Part shown: positions 16,212-23,878 of the stretch, piece after piece
Layout: every line of letters starts with the position of its first letter
How positions within the stretch are numbered: the stretch's first letter is position 1
Assembly: GCA_002441465.1 (NCBI GenBank)
Contig: DJWE01000051.1
Location: 21,698-64,856, forward strand
Direction of reading: 5' to 3'
Origin: Propionibacteriaceae bacterium UBA6238
GTDB lineage: Bacteria > Actinomycetota > Actinomycetes > Propionibacteriales > Propionibacteriaceae
Length of the DNA stretch: 43,159 bases
Position numbers and translations under genes: made by a program
Notes under the pieces: model-generated
Databases searched by the model: none
Told to the model about the DNA's origin: nothing
What the model saw: the letters and a program-made list of their open reading frames with translations, nothing else

Positions 16212-17192
16212 ATGGACTTCCTGATGGACAACGCGATCTTGTTGATCATCGTTGGCGCCGTCGGAATCCCCGTGCTCATCTACGCCCTGCTCGGGGTGGG
16301 GGAGCGGATCCTCGATCTGCTCCCCCACAAGGCGGGACACCGGTTGCGGCCACTGGTCTGGTTGTTCCTCCCGTTGGCGCTGATCATCCTGATCCTGCTC
16401 TACCCGGTCGTATCGACGATCCGCTCATCGTTCATGGACGCCACCGACGCCCATTTCGTCGGATTCGACAACTACGTCTGGGCATTCCAGGGCGACATGC
16501 TCGGCGTCATCGGCAACAACATCGTGTGGGTGGTCGTCCTGCCGCTGGCGACTGTGGTGATGGCGCTGATCGCAGCCGTCCTGTTCGATCGGGTGGCGTA
16601 TGAGCGGGTCGCGATGACCCTGATCCTGCTTCCTACCGCGATCTCGTTCGTCGCCGGGGCCGTGATCTGGACCCAGATGTACGCCTATCAGCCGGCAGGA
16701 TCGACGCAGCTGGGTACCTTCAATGCCCTTCTCACCGCGTTGGTTCCCGGGTTCAGGCCGATCTCCTGGCTGCAGACCCCGATGGTCAACACGCTGGCCA
16801 TGATCTTGATCGCGGTGTGGCTGCAGTTGGGAATCGCGGTCTTGATCCTCTCTGCCGCGGTGAAGAACGTGGATCAGGAACTGCTCGAGGCGGCCAGGCT
16901 CGACGGCGCCAATGAGCTGCGAGTGTTCTTCTCGATCACGCTGCCCGTGATCACGCCGGCCGTTCTGGTGGTCCTGACCACGGCGATGATGGCGGCACTG
17001 AAGATCTTCGACATCGTGTACGTCCTGACCAACGGGCTGTTCGAATCCGACGTCATCGCGAATCGCCTCTACAGCGAGCTGTTCCACGCGCGCGACTACG
17101 GTCACGCCAGCGTGATCGCGGTGATCCTGTTGGTCGCGGCGCTCCCCATCGTCTTGCTCAACGTGGCCCAGTTCCGATCGGAGGGCGAGTGA
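16212..17192 (+). CDS. Sugar ABC transporter permease 1 (MalF-like)
   Basis: This 326-aa inner-membrane protein has about seven membrane segments and the permease EAA loop, reading EAARLDGANELRVFFSITLP near residue 225, which docks the ATPase. It starts at ATG 16212 with GGAG 5 nt upstream; GTG 16206 is an alternative. It lies 34 nt after the binding protein and its stop overlaps the next start (TGATG). No ATPase gene is present in the operon, which suggests a shared multi-sugar ATPase of the MsiK type, as in many actinobacteria. Confidence 0.88.
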   Translation: MDFLMDNAILLIIVGAVGIPVLIYALLGVGERILDLLPHKAGHRLRPLVWLFLPLALIILILLYPVVSTIRSSFMDATDAHFVGFDNYVWAFQGDMLGVIGNNIVWVVVLPLATVVMALIAAVLFDRVAYERVAMTLILLPTAISFVAGAVIWTQMYAYQPAGSTQLGTFNALLTALVPGFRPISWLQTPMVNTLAMILIAVWLQLGIAVLILSAAVKNVDQELLEAARLDGANELRVFFSITLPVITPAVLVVLTTAMMAALKIFDIVYVLTNGLFESDVIANRLYSELFHARDYGHASVIAVILLVAALPIVLLNVAQFRSEGE

Positions 17193-18055
17193 TGTCGAGT
17201 CGCCAAAACGCCCGCCGCGCGCGCGGATGGTCGTGGCGGTGGTTGGTTCACATCATCACCATCGCGATGAGCATCGCCTGGTTCGTCCCGATCCTGGGGC
17301 TGTTCATCTCCTCGGTGAGGACTCAAGCCGACACCGCGGACTCCGGCTGGTGGACGGCGATCCTGTCCCCGTACTTCACCTCCAAGAACTATCGAATGGC
17401 CTTCGACCAGATCGGTGTGTTCGACAGCCTGGCCACCTCCCTGGCGATCGCCATCCCGACCACCATCCTGACCACCACCATCTCGGTGATCGGCGCGTTC
17501 GCGCTGACCAGAATGCGGTTCGTGGGCCGTGCCGCGCTTTCGCTCCTGCTGGTGGCCCTGCTGGTGACTCCGCCGCAGATCACCTTGGTGCCGCTGCTGC
17601 GTCTGTACGCTGCGGTGGGCCTCTCCGGGACGATCCCAGGCATCTGGCTCTATCAGGTAGGGTTCACCGTCCCGTACGGGATCTTCTTGATCCGGGGCTT
17701 CATCGGCGGCATTCCGCGCGAGCTCTTCGAATCCGCGGCAGTTGACGGCGCCGGAACACTGCGTGTCTTCAGCTCCATCGTGATCCCGCTTTCGCTGCCG
17801 ATCATGATGTCGCTGGCGATCATGCAGTTCCTCTGGTCCTGGAACGACCTGTTGATCCCGCTGCTGTTCCTGGGTGGCTCTCCGATGGCCGCGCCGATCA
17901 CGGTGGAACTGGCCAGCGTGGCTGCGTCCACATCCCAGGGGCAGGGCCCGCTGATGGCCGCAACGTTCGTGTCGGCACTCATTCCGCTGTTGATCGTGAT
18001 CAGCCTGCAGCGCTACTTCGTCCGCGGTGTTCTCGGCGGCGCCGTCAAAGGATAG
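17192..18055 (+). CDS. Sugar ABC transporter permease 2 (MalG-like)
   Basis: This 287-aa permease has six membrane segments and the EAA loop ESAAVDGAGTLRVFSSIVIP near residue 180. It pairs with the preceding permease to form the import channel. The ATG at 17192 overlaps the upstream stop by one base; a GTG at 17189 is an in-frame alternative. The C-terminus LQRYFVRGVLGGAVKG is typical of the MalG branch. Confidence 0.88.
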   Translation: MSSRQNARRARGWSWRWLVHIITIAMSIAWFVPILGLFISSVRTQADTADSGWWTAILSPYFTSKNYRMAFDQIGVFDSLATSLAIAIPTTILTTTISVIGAFALTRMRFVGRAALSLLLVALLVTPPQITLVPLLRLYAAVGLSGTIPGIWLYQVGFTVPYGIFLIRGFIGGIPRELFESAAVDGAGTLRVFSSIVIPLSLPIMMSLAIMQFLWSWNDLLIPLLFLGGSPMAAPITVELASVAASTSQGQGPLMAATFVSALIPLLIVISLQRYFVRGVLGGAVKG

Positions 18056-18070
18056 GAAAGGACTCCAGTA

Positions 18071-19027
18071 ATGACCCTCACGCGATCCCAGGTCGCCCTG
18101 AACGCGATTCAGTGGATCAACTTGAAGCAGCCCGAGGACGGCCCGAAGGACGAGCCGATCTGGCTCTACAACGATCCAGCCTGGCGATCCGAGCAGCCCA
18201 AGGTGCACCAGCAGATCCGGACGGCCGGCTTCGAGAACGTCATGATCGAAGTTCTCGCCACCCAGACGGTGCAGAGCTACAAGCGGATGCTCGACAGCGT
18301 GGGTCTGAACCCTGCTCCGGGGTTCGTCGACATCGGATTGCCCGAGGACTTCGGCCAGCGGATCAAGAGGGGGTCCGCGGACTGGGTGCACTGGTTCGAC
18401 AAGGTGCGGCGTCGCGCTGAGGAGACCAACTTCCTTGGCCTGGACACGGTGTTCGTCTCCCCGGCGATGATCTATCCGGGTAATCGCCGGCTCACCGAGC
18501 AGACCGCGGTGGGCGCGCATTTCGATCAGAACCGGCTCGATCAGCAGGTCGAGGTGATCACTGAGGCCGCGCAGGTGCTGCACGCCGAAGGCGTGAAGGC
18601 CGGGCTCCACAACCACGTCGGCTCGCTCGTCGAGACCGAGCACGAGATCGACTATGTGCTCGCGAATGTCGACTCTTCGCTGCTGGGGGCATCGCTCGAC
18701 ATCGGTCACCTCGCGTGGACCGGCGCCGACTTCAGGGCCGTCCTCCGCAGGCACAAGGACCGCCTCTTGGACCTGCACGTCAAGGACATCGACCAGACCA
18801 TCGCGGACGCGTCCCGCGCCAAACCGACCTCGTACTACGAGGTGGCCGACCAGCGATTCTTCCTGGAGCCGGGTCTTGGCGACATCGACTTCGACGGTCT
18901 CATCGACGACCTGAACGAGTACGGCTTCACCGGCTGGATCATCATCGAAGTCGACCGAGCGAGCATGGAGCCGTTCGAGAGCGCCGCTTTCAGTTGGCGT
19001 TGGGTGCAAGCGCACTTCCCCGCCTGA
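18071..19027 (+). CDS. Xylose-isomerase-like TIM-barrel sugar isomerase/epimerase 1
   Basis: This 318-aa cytoplasmic protein belongs to the AP endonuclease 2/xylose isomerase-like TIM-barrel superfamily, which includes epimerases, inosose dehydratase and 3-keto-glycoside lyases/hydratases. Candidate metal-binding strand ends are visible: LHNHVG near 181, LDIGHLAW near 208, LHVKDID near 235 and IIIEVDRA near 298. The ATG at 18071 has AAGGA upstream and follows permease 2 by 15 nt, so it belongs to the operon. Substrate and exact reaction cannot be assigned. Pairing with a Gfo-type dehydrogenase and a second TIM-barrel enzyme suggests a role on an oxidised sugar intermediate. Confidence 0.82.
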   Translation: MTLTRSQVALNAIQWINLKQPEDGPKDEPIWLYNDPAWRSEQPKVHQQIRTAGFENVMIEVLATQTVQSYKRMLDSVGLNPAPGFVDIGLPEDFGQRIKRGSADWVHWFDKVRRRAEETNFLGLDTVFVSPAMIYPGNRRLTEQTAVGAHFDQNRLDQQVEVITEAAQVLHAEGVKAGLHNHVGSLVETEHEIDYVLANVDSSLLGASLDIGHLAWTGADFRAVLRRHKDRLLDLHVKDIDQTIADASRAKPTSYYEVADQRFFLEPGLGDIDFDGLIDDLNEYGFTGWIIIEVDRASMEPFESAAFSWRWVQAHFPA

Positions 19028-19054
19028 GGTCCGGAAACGAGAGAAGAGATTGTG

Positions 19055-20152
19055 ATGAATAGGTTCAGGGTCGGCATCATCGGCACCGGCTTCATCGGCA
19101 TGGGCAAGCATCTCGAAGGGCTGGCGCGCAATCGCGACTTGGCCGAAGTGATCGCCTTCTGTGATGTGGTTCCGGAACGCGCCGAAGCGGCTCGGGCGCG
19201 GTTCGGCGACGAAGGCTCCTACGTCACGACGGACTGGAAGCAGCTGGTTGCCGATGATCGCCTGGACGTCGTGTACGTCTGCACGCCCAACGTCAACCAC
19301 GCGGAGATGACCTGCGCGGCTTTGGAGGCAGGCAAGCACGTCATGTGCGAGAAGCCGATGGCAATCACCGGAGCCGAGGCGCGACGGATGGTGGAGACCG
19401 CGAAGCGCGCCGGCAAGAAGCTCACCGTCGGCTACCAGTACCGGCTGCGCGACGACGCGCAGTTCCTGCGTCAGCTGGTCGACGACGGCAGACTCGGCGA
19501 CATCTACATGACCAAGGCCCACGCCGTTCGTCGCCGCGGCGTGCCGACGTGGGGAGTCTTCACCGACAAGGCCAAGCAGGGTGGCGGTCCGCTGATCGAC
19601 ATCGGCACGCACGCGCTCGACCTCGCCTTGTGGTACATGGGCAACTATGACGTCGACTCGGTCACCGGATCGGTGTTCCACAAGCTCGGCGACAAGCCCG
19701 AGGGGAACATCGGGGGTCCCTGGGACCCAGCCACGTTCGATGTGGAAGATTCCGCGTTCGGCTACATCACCCTCAAGAACGGGGCGGCCATCTTCCTCGA
19801 ATCGGCGTGGGCGCTAAACGTGCGCGAACCCAAGGAGGCCTGCGTCACCTTGATGGGCACCGAGGGCGGCGCCGACATCGAGCAGCGCGGCCTGGAGTTC
19901 GAGGTCACCCTCAACCACATCCTGGCCGGGAGAATGGCGCTGACCAGCCAGACCTCGAGCCGCTACTTCGGCGGTGACGCCGCAGCCGAAGGGGGCTTCG
20001 TCGGGATGGGCACCCTGGAGACCCGGCAATGGCTCGAGGCCATCCGCGACGACTCCAACCCCTTGGTCCTTCCCGAGCAGGCCTGCCGGGTCACCGAGAT
20101 CCTGGAGGCCGTCTACAACTCGGCGGCGTCCGGCCAGACGATCCGGTTCTGA
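19055..20152 (+). CDS. Gfo/Idh/MocA family NAD(P)-dependent oxidoreductase
   Basis: This 365-aa protein has the N-terminal Rossmann fold VGIIGTGFIGMGKHLEG, then VYVCTPNVNH and CEKPMAI, whose lysine is the family's conserved active-site residue. A C-terminal domain carries GGGPLIDIGTHALDLALWYMG with the conserved Asp and His. Members oxidise or reduce sugar hydroxyls or ketones, commonly at C3 of pyranosides or on inositols. A GTG three codons earlier in the open frame (19052) is possible. It sits between TIM-barrel enzyme 1 and thymidine phosphorylase, probably acting as sugar dehydrogenase or keto-sugar reductase in the same pathway. Confidence 0.88.
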   Translation: MNRFRVGIIGTGFIGMGKHLEGLARNRDLAEVIAFCDVVPERAEAARARFGDEGSYVTTDWKQLVADDRLDVVYVCTPNVNHAEMTCAALEAGKHVMCEKPMAITGAEARRMVETAKRAGKKLTVGYQYRLRDDAQFLRQLVDDGRLGDIYMTKAHAVRRRGVPTWGVFTDKAKQGGGPLIDIGTHALDLALWYMGNYDVDSVTGSVFHKLGDKPEGNIGGPWDPATFDVEDSAFGYITLKNGAAIFLESAWALNVREPKEACVTLMGTEGGADIEQRGLEFEVTLNHILAGRMALTSQTSSRYFGGDAAAEGGFVGMGTLETRQWLEAIRDDSNPLVLPEQACRVTEILEAVYNSAASGQTIRF

Positions 20153-20164
20153 GCGGAGGCAGCC

Positions 20165-21445
20165 ATGACCGAGCCGTTCGACGTGGTCAGCGTCATCATC
20201 GCCAAGCGCGACGGCGGGGTGCTCCCCGACCCTGTGATCGACTGGGTACTGGACGCCTACACCCGAGGCGTGGTCGCTGACGAACAGATGGCGGCCCTGG
20301 CGATGGCTGTCTTCCTGCGCGGCATGAGTCCCGGAGAGCTTGCCCGCTGGACCGCAGCGATGATCGCCTCGGGCGAGCGGCTCGATTTCTCCGGACTCGG
20401 CCGGCCCACCGTCGACAAGCACTCGACCGGGGGAGTGGGGGACAAGATCACCCTGCCGCTGTGCCCTCTGCTGGCTTCCTGTGGGGTCGCTGTGCCGCAG
20501 TTGTCGGGGCGGGGTCTGGGACACACTGGAGGCACGCTCGACAAGCTCGAGTCCATACCCGGCTGGCGCGGCGAACTGTGCAACGAGGACCTGACCAGGC
20601 AACTGCTCGACGTGGGAGCGGTGATCGCGCAGGCAGGAGCCGGCCTGGCTCCCGCCGATCGGAAGCTGTACTCCCTTCGCGACGTGACCGGGACGGTCGA
20701 CTCCATCCCGCTGATCGCAGCGTCCATCATGAGCAAGAAGATCGCCGAGGGCACCTCAGCTCTGGTGCTGGACGTGAAGTGCGGTACGGGCGCGTTCATG
20801 AAGAACATCGCCCAGGCTCGCGAACTGGCCGAGACCATGGTGAATCTCGGCAGTGCGCACGGAGTGAAGACGACGGCGCTGATCACCGACATGTCGACTC
20901 CGCTGGGGCGCACCGTCGGCAACGCCCTTGAGGTGCGCGAGTCCGTCGACGTGCTCGCCGGCGGCGGCCCGGAAGATGTCGTCGAGCTGACCCTGGCGCT
21001 GGCCCGGGAGATGCTCGCCGCCGCCGGGGTGGATGCCGATCCGGCCGAGAACCTCCGCAACGGAAAGGCGATGGATTCGTGGCGACGGATGATCGCCGCT
21101 CAAGACGGAGATCCCGACGCCGACCTGGGGTGGGCCAACCACACCGAGGTCATCGCCGCGGCGTCCGATGGCGTGCTGACCAGGCTCGACGCCCTCGGTG
21201 TCGGCACGGCCGCCTGGCGACTGGGCGCGGGCCGCGCGCGGAAGGAGGATCCGGTGCAGGCACGTGCAGGCATCGTGCTGCACGCGAAGCCGGGCGATCG
21301 GGTGCGCGCCGGTGACCCGTTGATGACCCTGCACACCGACACTCCCGAGCGCTTCGGACGGGCTCTCGAGGCCGTCGCCGGGAGCTGGACCATCTCCGAC
21401 ACAGCGCCGCCGGACCGCCCGGTCGTTCTGGAGGCAGTGGCCTAG
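20165..21445 (+). CDS. deoA: Thymidine/pyrimidine-nucleoside phosphorylase
   Basis: This 426-aa enzyme has the full family III nucleoside phosphorylase pattern: VDKHSTGGVGDKITLPL near residue 83, SGRGLGHTGGTLDKLE near 118, a middle KCGTGAFMK phosphate-loop segment and a C-terminal biotin-like domain. Such enzymes convert thymidine or uridine plus phosphate into base and (deoxy)ribose 1-phosphate. The ATG at 20165 has GGAGG 5 nt upstream and follows the oxidoreductase by 12 nt, so it is embedded in the catabolic operon. It is not next to the usual partners (cdd, deoC, pentomutase). That placement suggests the locus may handle a nucleoside or nucleoside-like glycoside. Confidence 0.92.
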   Translation: MTEPFDVVSVIIAKRDGGVLPDPVIDWVLDAYTRGVVADEQMAALAMAVFLRGMSPGELARWTAAMIASGERLDFSGLGRPTVDKHSTGGVGDKITLPLCPLLASCGVAVPQLSGRGLGHTGGTLDKLESIPGWRGELCNEDLTRQLLDVGAVIAQAGAGLAPADRKLYSLRDVTGTVDSIPLIAASIMSKKIAEGTSALVLDVKCGTGAFMKNIAQARELAETMVNLGSAHGVKTTALITDMSTPLGRTVGNALEVRESVDVLAGGGPEDVVELTLALAREMLAAAGVDADPAENLRNGKAMDSWRRMIAAQDGDPDADLGWANHTEVIAAASDGVLTRLDALGVGTAAWRLGAGRARKEDPVQARAGIVLHAKPGDRVRAGDPLMTLHTDTPERFGRALEAVAGSWTISDTAPPDRPVVLEAVA

Positions 21446-21489
21446 GGCGGTGCAATACGAGAAACGACGAAGCGAGGGGAGAGCAACAG

Positions 21490-22509
21490 GTGTCAAGGCC
21501 AATCACCCTGTTCACGGGTCAGTGGGCGGATCTGCCGTTCGAGCAGGTCTGCGAGTACGCGTCGAAGTGGGGCTACGACGGGCTGGAGATCGCCTGCTGG
21601 GGCGACCATCTGGACGTGTATCGCGCCGCGGAGGACGACGCCTACGTCGCGGAAAGAAGGGCGATCCTGGAGAAATACGGACTCGGCGTGTGGGCCATCT
21701 CCAACCATCTGAAGGGTCAGGCCGTCTGCGACGACCCGATCGACTTCCGTCACCGCGACATGGTCTCGGACCGGGTCTGGGGCGATGGCGACGCGGAGGG
21801 CGTGCGGCGGCGCGCAGCCGAGGAACTGAAGCTCACTGCGATCGCCGCGCGCAGGCTCGGTGTGGACACCGTGGTTGGGTTCACCGGCTCGAAGATCTGG
21901 CCCTACGTCGCGATGTTCCCGCCCGTCCCGGACAGTGTGATAGAAGCCGGCTACGCCGATTTCGCCGACCGGTGGAACCCGATCCTGGACGTGTTCGACT
22001 CCGAGGGGGTCCGGTTCGCGCATGAGGTGCACCCCTCCGAGATCGCCTACGACTACTGGTCGACCGTCCGCACCCTGGACGCGATCGACCATCGGGAGGC
22101 GTTCGGCCTGAACTGGGATCCCTCACACATGATGTGGCAGGAGATCGATCCGGTCGGCTTCCTGGTCGACTTCGCCGATCGCATCCTCCACGTCGACTGC
22201 AAGGACACCAAGCTGGCCGCCGGCAATGGTCGCAATGGCCGGCTGTCATCCCACTTGCCCTGGGCCGATCCGCGTCGCGGTTGGACGTTCGTCTCGACCG
22301 GCACTGGCGACGTCCCCTGGCAACGCTGCTTCCGTACGCTCAACGCGATCGGGTACACCGGCCCCATATCGATCGAGTGGGAAGACGCGGGCATGGACCG
22401 TCTCCGCGGTGCCAAGCAGGCCCTCGACTACGTGCGGGCCAATCTCTTCGACCCGCCAGCCAGCAGTTTCGACGCCGCGTTCAGCCAAGCGGCGCAGCCG
22501 TCGGCGTGA
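21490..22509 (+). CDS. Xylose-isomerase-like TIM-barrel sugar isomerase/epimerase 2
   Basis: This 339-aa TIM-barrel protein is clearly distinct from the first one in the operon. The N-terminus LFTGQWADLPFEQVCEYAS and YDGLEIACWGDH resemble a widespread actinobacterial subfamily near the C-glycoside deglycosidase (CarC/DgpC) and 3-keto-sugar lyase group. Metal-site candidates are HEVHPSE near 178, LNWDPSHMMW near 206, HVDCKD near 235 and IEWEDAG near 298. The start is GTG 21490 with GAGGGGAG upstream. A partner DUF6379-type subunit, present in known C-glycoside enzymes, is not seen nearby. Function as lyase, hydratase or epimerase on an oxidised sugar is inferred. Confidence 0.82.
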   Translation: MSRPITLFTGQWADLPFEQVCEYASKWGYDGLEIACWGDHLDVYRAAEDDAYVAERRAILEKYGLGVWAISNHLKGQAVCDDPIDFRHRDMVSDRVWGDGDAEGVRRRAAEELKLTAIAARRLGVDTVVGFTGSKIWPYVAMFPPVPDSVIEAGYADFADRWNPILDVFDSEGVRFAHEVHPSEIAYDYWSTVRTLDAIDHREAFGLNWDPSHMMWQEIDPVGFLVDFADRILHVDCKDTKLAAGNGRNGRLSSHLPWADPRRGWTFVSTGTGDVPWQRCFRTLNAIGYTGPISIEWEDAGMDRLRGAKQALDYVRANLFDPPASSFDAAFSQAAQPSA

Positions 22510-22528
22510 GGTTGGACGGCGAGCGTTG

Positions 22529-23878
22529 GTGAGCGAACGGGGCGGCAGGGCCGCGGAGCATGGTGGGGCGAGCAGCGTGTCCGAGACGCTGGTGCTTCCG
22601 AATGCCCCGACGGATCGCGCCGAGCACCTGCAGACCCTCGCCCAGCTGCTGGGGTTCCTCCGCCGCGATCAGGAGCTCACCCGTGCGGATCTGATGCGCC
22701 TGTCAGGGCTCAGCCGTGGTGTCGTCTCCCAGCGGGTGGGGCAGCTCGTCGAACTCGGCCTGGTCGAGGAAGTCGGCCTGGCCGCCTCCACCGGCGGCAG
22801 GGCGCCGCAGCTGTTCCGCTTCCGTGGGACCGTGGGCCGGCTGCTCGCCGTGTCGGCCGGCGCAACCAGCGTCCTGGTTGCGATCACCGATCTGAACGGA
22901 CGGATCCTGCGCGAGGACCGTGCGGATCTCGACATCAGCGACGGCCCCGAGCGCTACCTCGGTGATGTCGAGCAGATGGCGGAGGCGCTGCTCGACGATC
23001 CCGGCCTGGACCCGGTCTGGGGGATCGGGATCGGCCTGCCCGGACCGATCGAGTTCACCTCCGGCCGGCCCACGTCACCGCCGATCATGCCCGGTTGGGA
23101 CGGCTACGACGTCCGCCACCGGTTCACCGCACGGTTCGGTGCTCCCACCTGGGTCGACAACGACGTGAATGTGATGGCGTTGGGTGAACTCCGCGCCGGT
23201 CTGGGCCGCGGCGTGGACGACATGGTGTACGTGAAGATCGGGACGGGGATCGGCGCCGGCCTGGCCTCGCGTGGGGCCATCCATCGAGGAGCCCAGGGTG
23301 CGGCCGGCGACGTCGGCCATGTCGCCGTCGTGGACTCCAGCCCCGTGACCTGCCGCTGTGGCAACAAGGGGTGCCTGGAGACGCTCGCCGGTGGTGCCGC
23401 GATCATCCGCGACGCCTACGCCGCAGTGAACGCGGGCGCCGAGGGAACGCTCGCCGATCTGGTCAGGATGCGGGACCGGCTCACCGTCGCCGGCGTCGGG
23501 CGGGCTGCGCAGCAGGGCGATCCGGTGGCGCTGCGGCTGCTGGCGGGCAGCGGCACCCTCGTGGGCGAGATGCTTGCCACGCTGGTGAGCTTCTACAACC
23601 CGGCTCTCGTCGTCCTGGGCGGGTCTGTCGCGGAAGCCCGCGGCGCGTTCCTCGCCGGCGTCCGCGAAGAGGTGTATCGCCGGTCGCTGCGCCTGGCCAC
23701 CCGGGACTTGCGAATCGAGGTCAGCACGCTTGGCGCCTCCGCCGGGCTGATCGGGGCGGCCGCGCTCGCGCTGAACGAGCTCTTCGTCCCTACCCGACTC
23801 GAGGAGTGGATCGCCCAGGGGCTGCCCGAGCGATCCCCCGCCTCCGTCTCCCGTCACGTCCAAGGAGTTGTGTCATGA
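22529..23878 (+). CDS. Second ROK family transcriptional regulator
   Basis: This regulator of 449 aa (433 if GTG 22577 is used) has an N-terminal winged helix (LTRADLMRLSGLSRGVVSQRV) and a ROK domain with GTGIGAGLA, GHVAVVD and the zinc cluster CRCGNKGCLE. Neither candidate start has a strong ribosome site. Unlike the first ROK gene, this one lies inside the operon, 19 nt after TIM-barrel enzyme 2, and its stop overlaps the GMC start (ATGA). It may sense a pathway intermediate or control another locus. Two ROK proteins on one operon imply layered control. Confidence 0.85.
   Translation: MSERGGRAAEHGGASSVSETLVLPNAPTDRAEHLQTLAQLLGFLRRDQELTRADLMRLSGLSRGVVSQRVGQLVELGLVEEVGLAASTGGRAPQLFRFRGTVGRLLAVSAGATSVLVAITDLNGRILREDRADLDISDGPERYLGDVEQMAEALLDDPGLDPVWGIGIGLPGPIEFTSGRPTSPPIMPGWDGYDVRHRFTARFGAPTWVDNDVNVMALGELRAGLGRGVDDMVYVKIGTGIGAGLASRGAIHRGAQGAAGDVGHVAVVDSSPVTCRCGNKGCLETLAGGAAIIRDAYAAVNAGAEGTLADLVRMRDRLTVAGVGRAAQQGDPVALRLLAGSGTLVGEMLATLVSFYNPALVVLGGSVAEARGAFLAGVREEVYRRSLRLATRDLRIEVSTLGASAGLIGAAALALNELFVPTRLEEWIAQGLPERSPASVSRHVQGVVS

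Noticed and set aside
17102..19681. Very long open frame on the minus strand across permease 2 and the TIM-barrel gene
   Set aside because: It is a shadow of GC-rich coding DNA: composition is His/Arg/Gln/Asp-rich and unlike a protein, and both plus-strand genes there are well supported.
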